Source: an uncultured Selenomonadales bacterium (GTDB taxonomy: Bacteria; Bacillota; Negativicutes; Selenomonadales; Selenomonadaceae). Taken from it: a DNA stretch of 64,000 bases. The number at the start of each line of letters is the position of its first letter. Positions within the stretch are counted from its first letter, which is position 1. A program made the translations under genes and the position numbers. The notes below the pieces were generated by a model. The model saw only the letters and a list, made by a program, of their open reading frames with translations, was not told the origin of the DNA and ran no database searches. Positions 1 through 8,935 of this stretch are shown here, piece by piece. Location: positions 1 to 64,000 of the forward strand of contig CAMZHX010000011.1 of assembly GCA_947307055.1 (NCBI GenBank), in the 5' to 3' direction.

Positions 1-697
1 CGTTGTACATTTTTTTATTCATCTTGCCCAAAATTAAATCGCGGTCGGCATTTTCGATTCGCGACGGCAAATTGTTTTCAAAAGTTGTGCGCGGCGAAAC
101 TAAAATCAACACCGCGGGTTGCGGCAAATTATTTTCCTTGAGATAAATAGCGAACGCTAAAGCCAAGTTGCCGCCCGCCGAGTCACCAAAGACGATAATA
201 TTTTTGGAATCAATGCCGCGATTCAAAAGTTCGCGGTAAGCCGTGACAGTGTCTTCGAGCGCGGCAGGATAAATATTTTTGGGCGCGACGCGATAGTCGA
301 CCATGTAAATTTCCCGCGCGTCGACCATGACCGCCTGTTTGATTGCGAAGTCGCGATACCAATTACTCAACTTGCCGACATAGCCGCCGCCATGAAGTTG
401 CAACGCGACCCGCGCAGATTTTTTTTGCTTAGGATTGGCGAGCCGCTCGACCTTGACGCCGTTAAATGAAAGTTTTTCGTAAGTCCACTTGTCCGGCACC
501 TCGAAAGTCATCGGAATTTCTTTGTTGAAAAACTTTGTCATATAGTCTTTGATGTAAGCTTGTTTGGCGGCGTTATCGCTGAAAGTTTTCCCTTGCTTAG
601 GGAGTTGCCACGCCGGAGCCGCAAAGCTCGTCCCCGTCAGCAAACTCAAACTCAATACGACCGCCAAAATAATTCTGCTAAGTTTCAAAATCCTCAC
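1..697 (-). CDS. Exported alpha/beta hydrolase (esterase/lipase, HSL-like), partial
   Basis: Reading leftward from a GTG at 697, the protein opens with MRILKLSRIILAVV and a hydrophobic stretch ending SFAAPA, a clear signal peptide, so it probably acts in the envelope. The sequence then shows an HGGG oxyanion-hole motif and, about 70 residues later, the nucleophile elbow GDSAGGNLA. Together these mark the hormone-sensitive-lipase-like esterase family, which hydrolyses short acyl esters. The gene runs off the left edge, so the catalytic Asp and His are not visible. The start has a weak AAGG ribosome site, and a TTG four codons in is an alternative. It is divergent from the ABC-F gene, and their promoters overlap. 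The natural substrate cannot be told. Confidence 0.85.
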   Translation of the reverse strand, partial: MRILKLSRIILAVVLSLSLLTGTSFAAPAWQLPKQGKTFSDNAAKQAYIKDYMTKFFNKEIPMTFEVPDKWTYEKLSFNGVKVERLANPKQKKSARVALQLHGGGYVGKLSNWYRDFAIKQAVMVDAREIYMVDYRVAPKNIYPAALEDTVTAYRELLNRGIDSKNIIVFGDSAGGNLALAFAIYLKENNLPQPAVLILVSPRTTFENNLPSRIENADRDLILGKMNKKMYN

Positions 698-717
698 CGC
701 CTTAAAATTTTCCCCCG

Positions 718-746
718 ATTATACAATCGCGAATCGAACTTGCCAA
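718..746 (-). promoter_or_regulatory. Sigma-70 promoter of the esterase gene
   Basis: On the minus strand, TTGGCA (746-741) is followed after 17 bases by TATAAT (723-718), about 20 bases before the GTG start. Its -35 box overlaps the -35 box of the opposite promoter. Confidence 0.7.
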
Positions 747-768
747 TGAAAAATTTTTCGCGTAGAAT
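740..768 (+). promoter_or_regulatory. Sigma-70 promoter of the ABC-F gene
   Basis: TTGCCA (740-745), a 17-base spacer and TAGAAT (763-768) lie 26 bases before the chosen ATG at 794. The -35 hexamer shares five bases with the -35 hexamer of the leftward promoter, so two polymerases could not bind both at once. Confidence 0.7.
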
Positions 769-793
769 GGGAAAAAAATTCAGAGGCGAGCAA

Positions 794-2458
794 ATGATTC
801 AACTTGAGAACGTGAAAAAATTTTACGGCGAGCGGCTGATTTTCTCCGACGTGACATTTAAAATCGTCGAGGGCGAAAAGGTCGGCATAGTCGGCAAGAA
901 CGGCGCGGGCAAATCGACGCTGTTAAAAATAATGACGGGCGCGGAACCATTCGACGCGGGGACAATCAGCGGGCTAAGGGCTGAGGACGTCGGCTTTGTC
1001 GAGCAGATACCAAAATTTTCAGCGGCGACGCTCCTGGACGAATTGTTGACGGTCGACGGCGCAGAAAAATTCATGGCGCGGAAAATTTTATTTGGACTGG
1101 GCTTTTCTGAGGCGGAACTCGAAAAAAATCCGAACAACTTCAGCGGCGGCGAATCGGCTAAAATTTCTCTGGCAAAAGCTCTGATAAACGAGCCGCGCAT
1201 TTTGATTTTGGACGAGCCGACTAATCATCTCGACATTTACGCGATTGAATTTCTAGAGGAGTTCGTGAAAAATTATCGCGGGACGGTCATCGCGGTCACG
1301 CACGACAGGCATTTTCTGCAAAATTGCGTTGGGAAAATTTTGGACATCGAGAACGGCAAGGCGACCCTTTATCCGGGCAACTACGAAAAATTTGTTCAGC
1401 TCAAAAGGGAGCGGCGCGAGTCGGAGATTAAAGCCTACGAGAAACAGCAAATCGAAATCGCTAAGCTTGAGGAATTTGTTCGGCGGAATAAGGCGGGCGT
1501 CAAGGCCAAGCAAGCTCGCGGGCGTCAAACTCTGCTCGACCGTATGCAACGTCTCGAAAAGCCGCCGTCGATTGAAACTGCCGCTATCAAACTAAACGAC
1601 GCCGCCGAGTCAGCTAATCGCGTTTTAATTCTCGATGACGTGAATTTTAAAACCGTCATTAAAAATTTCAGCGCGGAGATTTTCAAGGGCGAAAAGGTCG
1701 GGCTTATCGGGCGCAATGGCGTCGGCAAGTCGACTTTGCTAAAAATTATCGTCGGCGAACTCAAATCGGACGATGGCGAAATCAAAATCGGCAACCGCGT
1801 TAAAATCGGCTACCTGTCGCAAGGTCACGAGGAACTAAACGAAAATCGCACGCCCCTTGAGGAATTGAATCAGGAATTCGGGTTGACGGAAGGACAAGCA
1901 CGCTCTGAACTGGCAAGGTTAAATTTGTTCGCGCAAGTCGTCGAGAAACCGATTGCTGACTTATCGGGCGGCGAAAAAACTCGCGTCGCGCTAACTAAAC
2001 TAATCTTGACCGGCGCAAATTTTCTAATCCTCGACGAACCAACAAATCATCTCGACTTGCCAGCAAGAGAGGCTATCGAAGCGGCGTTGCAAAGTTTCGA
2101 CGGCACAATCCTAATCGTCACGCACGACCGATATTTGCTTGACAAAGTAACTTCGCGAATAATAGAATTTGCCGAGCAAAGGGAAATGGGAAAAGGGAAA
2201 TGGGAAAAGGGGTTGCAACCTAAAACCCAAAACCTAAAACCTAAAAGCTCAAAGCTCAAAGCTCCCAACGAGTACGCGTTAGAGAAAATCGAGGCGCAAA
2301 TAAAAATGGCGGAAATGGAATTGAAAATGATAGAGCACGAAATAAATAGCGCGGTCGACCCGCAAAAGTTGACGGAGTTGGCAGCGGCGCACGTCGCCAA
2401 GCTCGAACAGATAGACGAACTTTATTTGCGCTGGGAGGAGCTGGGGAACAATGCGTAA
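794..2458 (+). CDS. ABC-F family ATP-binding protein (ribosome-associated type)
   Basis: The protein has two ABC ATPase domains on one chain and no membrane segment, the layout of ABC-F proteins that act on ribosomes. Domain 1 has GKNGAGKST, signature SGGES and ILDEPTNHLD. Domain 2 has GRNGVGKST, signature SGGEK and ILDEPTNHLD. A charged linker lies between them and a coiled-coil tail follows. I chose ATG 794 because GAGG precedes it and the ABC fold begins at once; an upstream in-frame extension from 560 crosses the promoter and reads as junk. After domain 2, positions 2185-2266 are degenerate 7-base tandem repeats translated in frame into a Lys/Gly/Pro-rich linker. The stop codon also lies in such a repeat. 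Whether it is a translation factor or an antibiotic-protection factor cannot be decided from sequence. Confidence 0.9.
   Translation: MIQLENVKKFYGERLIFSDVTFKIVEGEKVGIVGKNGAGKSTLLKIMTGAEPFDAGTISGLRAEDVGFVEQIPKFSAATLLDELLTVDGAEKFMARKILFGLGFSEAELEKNPNNFSGGESAKISLAKALINEPRILILDEPTNHLDIYAIEFLEEFVKNYRGTVIAVTHDRHFLQNCVGKILDIENGKATLYPGNYEKFVQLKRERRESEIKAYEKQQIEIAKLEEFVRRNKAGVKAKQARGRQTLLDRMQRLEKPPSIETAAIKLNDAAESANRVLILDDVNFKTVIKNFSAEIFKGEKVGLIGRNGVGKSTLLKIIVGELKSDDGEIKIGNRVKIGYLSQGHEELNENRTPLEELNQEFGLTEGQARSELARLNLFAQVVEKPIADLSGGEKTRVALTKLILTGANFLILDEPTNHLDLPAREAIEAALQSFDGTILIVTHDRYLLDKVTSRIIEFAEQREMGKGKWEKGLQPKTQNLKPKSSKLKAPNEYALEKIEAQIKMAEMELKMIEHEINSAVDPQKLTELAAAHVAKLEQIDELYLRWEELGNNA
2185..2266 (+). 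repeat. Degenerate heptamer tandem repeats inside the ABC-F gene
   Basis: Units of the GGGAAAT/GGGAAAA type are followed by CCTAAAA-type and then GCTCAAA-type units, all with a 7-base period. The run stays open in frame and encodes the low-complexity linker before the C-terminal coiled coil. Confidence 0.8.
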
Positions 2459-2482
2459 TGCGCAATGCGTAATGCGTAATGA
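2449..2482 (+). repeat. Heptamer repeat GCGTAAT/GCGCAAT
   Basis: About four 7-base units overlap the end of the ABC-F gene and supply its TAA stop. The same word family returns at 14100-14165 and 47168-47200. Confidence 0.8.
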
Positions 2483-2533
2483 TTTTGATTTCTCATTGGA
2501 TGCAACGTCACGTTGCCGCTGGGAGGAGTTGCA

Positions 2534-3862
2534 ATGTTGAGAATTGCGCCGATTGTCCTTGCCGTGATGATTTGTTTTTCCAATCTCGGATTTATAGATT
2601 TCGGCGGGCACTCGGCTAATCAAATCGAGCCGGACGAAGCCCACGCGCCGCGCAATCACCTCACCCAAGATAAAAACGCTCAAGCCGCCCCGATTAACGA
2701 AGTCTACACCTTCGAGGACGTCACAGAAAGTCCCGCTCAGATAGTTTCGGGCGAAGTCATTCAGCGCGACGAAAATATTTTGCGCCTTCATTGGGACGTA
2801 ATCCCTAACGCCGTCAAGTACGAAATTTTAATCGGCGGCGCGACCCTCTACGCCTTCACCAACGGCATTGAAATCCCCGTCGATGACGTTCACAAAAAAT
2901 TTCAAGTCAACGCCATTTCCCTAGAAGGCACGACCCTCCAAAATAAAATACCGATTGCCGATATTGATACCAATCCACTAAGCCCGCGCACGACGACCGA
3001 ATTTGATAAAATGAATTATCCGCCGATTTACCCTGTCTACTCGTGGATTCCCGTCAACGGCGCAGACCATTACGAAATTGAACTCATAAAGGATAATAAA
3101 ATTGTGCGCCGCTACTTTACCGACTCGAATCCCGGCGACGACAACTTTGACTTGTACGACAAGACGCCCGTTTTAGATGAGGGCGAATATTTTTGGCGGG
3201 TTCGTGCTTTGACAGCTGACAATCAACCGCTGACGAATTGGTCGGAGAAAGACGCCTCGAACAGTTTTGAAGTCAAGCACCAGATAAGATTTTGCGCGCT
3301 CGGTGACAGCATAACTCACGGCGGCGGCTCGATATCTGTTCCGCCCTCGACGGTGCTTTATAACTGGGAGACTTACTGCGCGATTCCAATAAAAAATTTG
3401 GGCAGGAGCGGCGATACTACTGCGGAAATTCTAGCGCGGTTCGATAATGACGTTTTGCCCTTTCGCCCCGAAGTTTTATTCATAATGGCGGGCGTCAACG
3501 ATTACCGCTCAAATATTTTAGGTTGGGAGTCGGTAGAAAATTTGCGGCTGCTCAAGGAAAAGTGCGAGCTAAACGGGATTAGGCCGGTGTTCATGACGCC
3601 GACGCCATTAAACCCCGCGCAGATTGCGAAAGTTAATTTTGTAGAGCCGCCGCCGGTCGATTGGCAGGAGCATCAGCGATTCATTTGCGATTGGATTTGC
3701 TCGCAAGAATTTTATATCGACGTGAACGCGAAACTCACTGACGGCGAGGGCAATTTGATTGAGAGCTTGTCGGTTGACGGCCTACACCCCGACGCCGAAG
3801 GCAAAAAAATAATCGGCGAGACGGTCGCCGCATGGTTGGATAAATATTTGAACTTAAAGTAA
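2534..3862 (+). CDS. Secreted SGNH/GDSL hydrolase with N-terminal fibronectin-III-like region
   Basis: The N-terminus MLRIAPIVLAVMICFSN is hydrophobic and looks like a signal peptide or anchor. Residues of about 60-250 form two beta-rich segments that resemble fibronectin type III modules. The C-terminal 190 residues carry the SGNH hydrolase blocks: CALGDSITHGG (block I, nucleophile Ser), AGVNDY (block III, Asn) and DGLHPDAEGK (block V, Asp and His). Such enzymes remove acyl or acetyl groups from sugars or lipids. ATG 2534 is preceded by GGGAGGAG at good spacing, so I prefer it to the longer in-frame start at 2513. The gene ends 7 bases from the convergent asparaginase gene. Confidence 0.85.
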   Translation: MLRIAPIVLAVMICFSNLGFIDFGGHSANQIEPDEAHAPRNHLTQDKNAQAAPINEVYTFEDVTESPAQIVSGEVIQRDENILRLHWDVIPNAVKYEILIGGATLYAFTNGIEIPVDDVHKKFQVNAISLEGTTLQNKIPIADIDTNPLSPRTTTEFDKMNYPPIYPVYSWIPVNGADHYEIELIKDNKIVRRYFTDSNPGDDNFDLYDKTPVLDEGEYFWRVRALTADNQPLTNWSEKDASNSFEVKHQIRFCALGDSITHGGGSISVPPSTVLYNWETYCAIPIKNLGRSGDTTAEILARFDNDVLPFRPEVLFIMAGVNDYRSNILGWESVENLRLLKEKCELNGIRPVFMTPTPLNPAQIAKVNFVEPPPVDWQEHQRFICDWICSQEFYIDVNAKLTDGEGNLIESLSVDGLHPDAEGKKIIGETVAAWLDKYLNLK

Positions 3863-3869
3863 AAAATTT

Positions 3870-4865
3870 TTAGAAGACAGCTTCAATGGTGCCGATAATC
3901 TCGCCTCTGTGATTCTTCAAGACGGGCGGGAATTTTTTATCGAGTTCGGCGGCCTCGTCTTTGGTGAGCAAATCCAATTTCTTAAGCACAGCGATTGTCA
4001 TTGGCGTCACCGCCGCATAGTCGCCGTCCTCAATCTTGAACGTGATACCCAAATCGCCGTCCTTGACAGCTAAGCAATAAACCGCGTCCGAGCCAATTTT
4101 CGCGATAATCCTGCCGCCAGTGACTTCCGAGACAGCCAAATCGATTCTGCCCGTGCCCGAAATCACTTGCGGATATTTGCTCATAGCGTCGCGGATTTTA
4201 GTCGTGGCGTCCTCGTAGTCGCCCCAATCGCCAAGTTTCGGCGTAGACAGTCTAGCATAGGCGAGCGACATATTATAAATCGGCAGGTAGAAGACCGGCA
4301 CGCCGCAGCCGTCAATCCCAATCTCCAATTTGTCTTCAGGCATACGCGACGACATCGCAACGTGCTTGAAGATAATTTTTTGCGCCTCGTGAGTGGGTTG
4401 CGTGTAGCCTTCGTAGGGAATGCCGAGCATCATCGACAGCGCGATAATTTGCGAGTGCTTGCCGGAGCAGGGATTGTGAACCGGCAAAACTTTTTCGCTC
4501 GCCGCGATGAGTTTTTTGAATGCCTTGCCGCTCATAGGTCTGACGACGCCGCAATCTAAAACGCTTTCATCAAGTCCGAGCTTATTTAAGATTCCTCTGA
4601 CCAACGCAACGTGATTTTCTTCGCCGCTGTGACTTGAAACTAAAAGCGCGAGTTCTTCTTCGTTTATGCCGTATTTTTCGAGTCCGCCATTTTTTACGAA
4701 CGGCAACGCTTGAAAAGGTTTAGCCGCCGAACGCCAGAACATTGGCAAATGCGCATTGCCGACCGCCGCGACGACTTCCCCTTTGCAATTTACTGCCGCC
4801 ACGTCGCCGCGATGAATATTTTCGACGTGACCGGCGCGAGTGTAATGCAATACAATTTCGCTCAT
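3870..4865 (-). CDS. Asparaginase II family protein
   Basis: The 331-residue protein matches the asparaginase II family (Pfam Asparaginase_II type) from end to end. Typical features are YTRAGHVENIHRGD near the start, RSAAKPFQALP, SSHSGEENH and the CSGKHSQ block. Members hydrolyse L-asparagine to aspartate and ammonia in the cytosol, although few have been tested. The start has a strong GGAGGAAG ribosome site. It is the last gene of the leftward divIC-tilS-hpt-ftsH run, 67 bases after ftsH. Confidence 0.85.
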   Translation of the reverse strand: MSEIVLHYTRAGHVENIHRGDVAAVNCKGEVVAAVGNAHLPMFWRSAAKPFQALPFVKNGGLEKYGINEEELALLVSSHSGEENHVALVRGILNKLGLDESVLDCGVVRPMSGKAFKKLIAASEKVLPVHNPCSGKHSQIIALSMMLGIPYEGYTQPTHEAQKIIFKHVAMSSRMPEDKLEIGIDGCGVPVFYLPIYNMSLAYARLSTPKLGDWGDYEDATTKIRDAMSKYPQVISGTGRIDLAVSEVTGGRIIAKIGSDAVYCLAVKDGDLGITFKIEDGDYAAVTPMTIAVLKKLDLLTKDEAAELDKKFPPVLKNHRGEIIGTIEAVF

Positions 4866-4932
4866 GAAACTTCCTCCTAAAAAAATCGGGCGGTCAAAAT
4901 CTCTTCGACCTCCCTAAAAATTTTCGTTCTGT

Positions 4933-6831
4933 TCAAATCGGATTGGGTGTCGGCTCGACCGGCTTAACCAACTCGACGGGTTCTGGCAAGGGCGGCGGCG
5001 GTGGTGGTTCGTCTTTAGGCTTTTGCAGTGAAATTTTATCTCCACCAAAAACTATGTCCTTGAGTTCCTGCGACGTCAATGTCTCTTTGTCCATAAGGGC
5101 TTGCGCGATTTTCTCCAGCGCGTCGCGATTCTCGTTGATAATCGTGCGGCAAGCCTCGTAAGCCTCCTCCATGTACTTGTGAATTTCCTTATCGATTTCG
5201 CCGGCGACTTCCTCCGAATAATTTTTCTGCGGCTGCCCGAAGAAATATTGCTGCGCGGGGTCGCCGCCATAAGCTACGGGGCCAAGTTTATTGCTCATGC
5301 CGTATTGCATAATCATGGCGCGGACGATTCTACTTGCCTGCTGAATGTCTTGAGATGCGCCGGTCGAAATTTCGTTGAGGACGATTTCTTCAGCGACGCG
5401 CCCGCCCATAGCGACTTTCAACCTGTCTAAAAGTTCCGAGCGCGTGGCGTAACTCCTATCCTCTTTAGGCAACATCAGAGTATAGCCGCCCGCCCTGCCG
5501 CGAGGAATTATCGTGACTTTGTGGACGGGGTCGGCGTGCTTCAACATCATACCAACTAGCGCGTGCCCGCCTTCGTGATAGGCCGTCAACTTTTTTTCGT
5601 CGTCGCTCATGACTTTAGATTTTCTTTCGGGACCGGCCATAACGCGCTCGATTGATTCTTCAAGCTCAGTCATATTGATTTCGTGCTTATTCCTGCGCGC
5701 CGCCAAAAGTGCCGCCTCGTTGACGAGATTAGCCAAATCCGCGCCCGTAAAGCCCGGCGTCCGTCGCGCTAAAATATCTAAGTCGGCGTCCTTAGCAATC
5801 GGCTTGCCTTTGGTATGCACTTTCAAAATCGCGATACGCCCTGTGACGTCTGGCTTGTCGACGACGATTTGACGGTCGAAACGTCCTGGCCTCAAAAGGG
5901 CTTGGTCGAGAATGTCAGGACGATTTGTCGCGGCGATTATGATAATCCCTTCGTTCGGCGCGAAGCCGTCCATTTCGACGAGTAGTTGATTCAAAGTCTG
6001 TTCGCGTTCGTCGTGACCGCCTCCGACATTTGCTCCGCGCTGACGGCCGACCGCGTCAATCTCGTCGATAAAAATTATGCACGGGGAATTTTTCTTAGCC
6101 TGCGCGAACAAGTCACGAACTCGCGACGCGCCCACGCCTACGAACATCTCGACGAAATCCGAACCGCTTATCGAGAAGAACGCAACACCCGCCTCACCCG
6201 CGACCGCCTTAGCCAGAAGTGTTTTACCTGTGCCGGGCGGCCCGAAGAGTAAGACGCCCTTTGGGATTCTCGCGCCTAAGTCGTTGAATTTTTTCGGGTG
6301 CTTGAGGAATTCGACGACCTCTGCAAGTTCTTCCTTAGCCTCGTCGGCTCCGGCTACATCGTTGAACGTCACTTTGACTTTATCGCCGCCCATGAGTTTT
6401 GCGCGGCTTTTACCGAACGACATTACTTTTGAGCCGCCGCCCTGTGTCTGCGTTATTATGAAGTACCACGCGCCGACCAATATCGCAATCGGCAACAACG
6501 ACGAAAGGAGCGTCACCCACCACGGCGGCTCTTTCGGATTCTGCGCTGTTATTTCTACTCCTTTGGCTTCGAGTTTTCCGACTAAATTTTCGTCGCCAAT
6601 CGGCGCGTCGGGTGCTATCGTCGTGAACTCGCTGCCGTCTTTTTTCGTGACCTTAATCGAATTTTTCACCAGGATAACTTTTGTGACTTCGCCCTTGTCG
6701 ACCTGCTCCAGGAATTGTGAGTAGCTCGTTTCCTGTACGGGCTGCGGCTTTATCGAAAAGTAATCGTAGGCGGTTATCGCGATGAAAATCACTAACAAAT
6801 AAAACCCGACGTTGCGCCAGAAACTATTCAA
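4933..6831 (-). CDS. ftsH: ATP-dependent zinc metalloprotease FtsH
   Basis: FtsH is a membrane-anchored AAA+ protease that degrades misfolded membrane proteins and short-lived regulators. Residues 8-24 and about 106-126 are membrane segments flanking the small extracytoplasmic domain. Walker A is GPPGTGKT (197-204), Walker [10 protein letters not shown], the second region of homology [19 protein letters not shown], and the zinc-binding protease motif HEGGH (419-423). The length (632) is normal. The C-terminus is a proline-rich tail (six consecutive Pro, then PEP and PTP) that is longer than usual. It follows hpt by 28 bases, the tilS-hpt-ftsH order conserved in Firmicutes. Confidence 0.97.
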   Translation of the reverse strand: MNSFWRNVGFYLLVIFIAITAYDYFSIKPQPVQETSYSQFLEQVDKGEVTKVILVKNSIKVTKKDGSEFTTIAPDAPIGDENLVGKLEAKGVEITAQNPKEPPWWVTLLSSLLPIAILVGAWYFIITQTQGGGSKVMSFGKSRAKLMGGDKVKVTFNDVAGADEAKEELAEVVEFLKHPKKFNDLGARIPKGVLLFGPPGTGKTLLAKAVAGEAGVAFFSISGSDFVEMFVGVGASRVRDLFAQAKKNSPCIIFIDEIDAVGRQRGANVGGGHDEREQTLNQLLVEMDGFAPNEGIIIIAATNRPDILDQALLRPGRFDRQIVVDKPDVTGRIAILKVHTKGKPIAKDADLDILARRTPGFTGADLANLVNEAALLAARRNKHEINMTELEESIERVMAGPERKSKVMSDDEKKLTAYHEGGHALVGMMLKHADPVHKVTIIPRGRAGGYTLMLPKEDRSYATRSELLDRLKVAMGGRVAEEIVLNEISTGASQDIQQASRIVRAMIMQYGMSNKLGPVAYGGDPAQQYFFGQPQKNYSEEVAGEIDKEIHKYMEEAYEACRTIINENRDALEKIAQALMDKETLTSQELKDIVFGGDKISLQKPKDEPPPPPPLPEPVELVKPVEPTPNPI

Positions 6832-6859
6832 TCAAAAACGCTCCTTTGTCAATGTCAAA

Positions 6860-7417
6860 TTATTTACCACCGTAAACGCTACGCTTCAAAATGCCGAGGT
6901 AAGGCAAGTTGCGATAATGTTGCGCGAAGTCTAGCCCGTAACCGACAATGAAATCGTCCGGAACCTCAAAGCCGCAATAATCAATTTTGACATCGACCTT
7001 GCGGCGGCTGGGCTTATTGAGCAGGGTGCAAATTTTTACGCTGTTAGCCTTCTTGTCAAGGAAATAATTAATCAAATAGTTCATGGTCGTGCCGGAGTCG
7101 ATAATATCTTCGACGAGCAGAATATCGCGACCTTTGGGGTCGTTGTCGAGGTTTTTGAGGATATTGACTTTGCCGCTGGTGTGGGAGTTGGCGTCGTAGC
7201 TTGAGGCGATGAGGAAATCGAATTGCACGGGGATAGTCAAGCGGCGCACGACGTCGGTATAAAACATGACCGCGCCATTGAGGACGCCGACCGTCAGGAG
7301 CGGCTTAGCAATGTCTTTGTAATCTTCGCTGATTTGCGCGCTGAGCTCCTTGGCGCGGGCGGCGATTTCCTCCTCGGTGTACAGCACGCGTTCGATGTAA
7401 TCTTCTTTACTCTTCAA
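6860..7417 (-). CDS. hpt: Hypoxanthine phosphoribosyltransferase
   Basis: The enzyme salvages hypoxanthine and guanine with PRPP to give IMP and GMP. The PRPP-binding loop LLVEDIIDSGTT is clear, and the C-terminal motif PDDFIVGYGLD is the purine-specific block. I chose TTG 7417 because an AAAGGG ribosome site lies 9 bases upstream. The TTG at 7426 would abut that site directly. The gene lies between tilS and ftsH, the usual neighbourhood, and the gap to tilS holds a large repeat hairpin. Confidence 0.93.
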   Translation of the reverse strand: MKSKEDYIERVLYTEEEIAARAKELSAQISEDYKDIAKPLLTVGVLNGAVMFYTDVVRRLTIPVQFDFLIASSYDANSHTSGKVNILKNLDNDPKGRDILLVEDIIDSGTTMNYLINYFLDKKANSVKICTLLNKPSRRKVDVKIDYCGFEVPDDFIVGYGLDFAQHYRNLPYLGILKRSVYGGK

Positions 7418-7437
7418 AGCAATCAACCCTTTCTTTT

Positions 7438-7514
7438 CAGGGGAAAGGGAAATGGGAGAAGGGAAAAGTCTTTTCCCTACTTATCCCATTTCCCATCTCC
7501 CTTTTCCCTTTTAG
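7438..7514. repeat. Head-to-head heptamer-repeat hairpin (GGGAAAT family)
   Basis: Four GGGAAAx/GGGAGAx units on the left are mirrored by TTTCCC/CATCTCCC units on the right around a perfect centre GGGAAAAGTCTTTTCCC. The stem can be about 30 bp. The right arm codes for the last residues of tilS. Similar hairpins lie at 14100, 21194, 27421, 35938, 45066, 57357, 58003 and 62146. Confidence 0.85.
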
Positions 7515-8475
7515 TTATGTAAATTTTTCCTTGTTTCAAGTTTGCTCGCAAACTATTGGGCAATTCGACGCCCGCCAAATTATTTATCAGAACTTTCCGG
7601 ACGCCCTCGAAATGCACAAAGCCGAAATCTTTTATCGAGCCCGCGACTTGCGCCAGAAATTTTTTTATGACGACTCTTTGGAGCGCGGGGTGAAGTTTCA
7701 AAAATTCTCTGCGGACGATGCAATTTTCTTTGACGACTCGCGGGAAAATTTTATCAACCTGCGCGGAAATGAAATCATTTTCTTGCGCGGCGACCTCGCC
7801 AAGTCTGCAGAGCGTTTCGACCAGCGCGGGATTAAATCTTTCAAGCGTCGGGATAAGTTCCAAGCGAATTTTATTGCGTGTGGTATCGGGCGCGAAATTT
7901 GTTTTATCGAGGCGCGGCGATAAATTTTTCAAGCGGCAGAAATTTTCCAGCTCGGCTTTTCTGAATCTCAACAGCGGACGAATCAACAAGCCGTAATCTT
8001 CCGAAAATGTTCTGAACGTCATAGCCGCTAAGCCGTCGGAAGTCGCGCCGCGCAGAAGTCTCATTAAAATTGTCTCGGCCTGGTCGTCAGCATGATGCGC
8101 TAAGGCTATCGCGTCGAAATCGGAATCGCATTTGACTTTGCTCAAAAATTCGTAACGGAGAATCCTCGCGGCCGTCTCGACCGAAATTTTATTTCCCGCC
8201 GCAAAAATTTTAACGTCGCCATGTCCGCCGAAAAATTTTATCTCGCGCTCTTCGGCGAAAGTCTTAACAAAGTCCGCGTCGTCGAGGGAATCTTGACCGC
8301 GCAGTCCGTGCTCGAAATGCGCAATCGCAATTTCCAAATTGAATCGTCGCCGCGAATTTATCAGCAGTTCAGCTAAGGCTAGGGAATCTGCGCCGCCCGA
8401 TACCGCGATTAAAATTTTGCTGACGCCGTCGAAAATATTTTCCGTCGCGCAAATGTCGATAAATCTTTTGAGCAT
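7477..8475 (-). CDS. tilS: tRNA(Ile)-lysidine synthetase
   Basis: TilS modifies the wobble C of the AUA-reading isoleucine tRNA to lysidine. The N-terminal PP-loop ATPase motif AVSGGADSLALAELL and the downstream AHHADDQAETILMRLLRG block identify it. The protein is 332 residues, shorter than the 420-460 of many homologues, so the C-terminal TilS domain is reduced. Its last residues (REKGDGKWDK) are encoded by the repeat hairpin at 7438-7514, so the natural C-terminus may have been cut or replaced by the repeat. The ribosome site before ATG 8475 is weak. The gene starts 13 bases after the S1 gene. Confidence 0.92.
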   Translation of the reverse strand: MLKRFIDICATENIFDGVSKILIAVSGGADSLALAELLINSRRRFNLEIAIAHFEHGLRGQDSLDDADFVKTFAEEREIKFFGGHGDVKIFAAGNKISVETAARILRYEFLSKVKCDSDFDAIALAHHADDQAETILMRLLRGATSDGLAAMTFRTFSEDYGLLIRPLLRFRKAELENFCRLKNLSPRLDKTNFAPDTTRNKIRLELIPTLERFNPALVETLCRLGEVAAQENDFISAQVDKIFPRVVKENCIVRREFLKLHPALQRVVIKKFLAQVAGSIKDFGFVHFEGVRKVLINNLAGVELPNSLRANLKQGKIYITKREKGDGKWDK

Positions 8476-8488
8476 AAAAAAATGCTTA

Positions 8489-8911
8489 TCAATCCGACCG
8501 TCGCGAGCCGCGCCCGCCGCGTTTGGAATCAGTTTTTCGTTTTAAATCGGTCAAACGCTCGTCGCTATCCTTTAGGAATTTAGACAGCTTGTCTTCAAAT
8601 GAGGCCGACAGTTGTCTTTGCGGCTTGCGAAAGTCTCCGCGTCGATTTTGTTTGAAAGATTGATTTTCTTCGGGCGGCTTAGCCTTTGCCTGTTTCAACG
8701 ACAACGCAATTTTATTTCCGTCTATGCTGACGACTTTGACTTGAACGGTATCGCCCTCGCTCAAAAAATCGCGCACGTCGTTGACGTAAACTTCAGCGAC
8801 CTCCGAAATGTGAATAAGTCCAACTTTACCCTCTTCCAGCTCCACGAAGGCTCCAAAGTTCGTGATTCGTGTAACCTTGCCTTCAACAATGCTGCCTACT
8901 TCCATTGCCAA
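8489..8911 (-). CDS. S1-domain RNA-binding protein (YabR/GSP13-like)
   Basis: Residues 1-75 form a single S1 OB-fold: VGSIVEGKVTRITNFGAFVE, then GLIHISEV and GDTVQVKVVSID. The C-terminal half is basic and Arg/Lys-rich (ending KRGGRGSRRSD) and probably disordered. Family members bind ribosomes or RNA. The start is a TTG at 8911 with GGGAGG 8 bases upstream; the next ATG, six bases in, is too far from that site. The divIC-S1-tilS-hpt-ftsH order is the standard Firmicute division/translation cluster. Confidence 0.9.
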   Translation of the reverse strand: MAMEVGSIVEGKVTRITNFGAFVELEEGKVGLIHISEVAEVYVNDVRDFLSEGDTVQVKVVSIDGNKIALSLKQAKAKPPEENQSFKQNRRGDFRKPQRQLSASFEDKLSKFLKDSDERLTDLKRKTDSKRGGRGSRRSD

Positions 8912-8935
8912 AATTTTGTCCTCCCAAAAAATTTT

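Noticed and set aside
560-793. N-terminal extension of the ABC-F protein
   Set aside because: It runs through the promoter and antisense to the esterase signal peptide; the ABC domain begins at Met 794.
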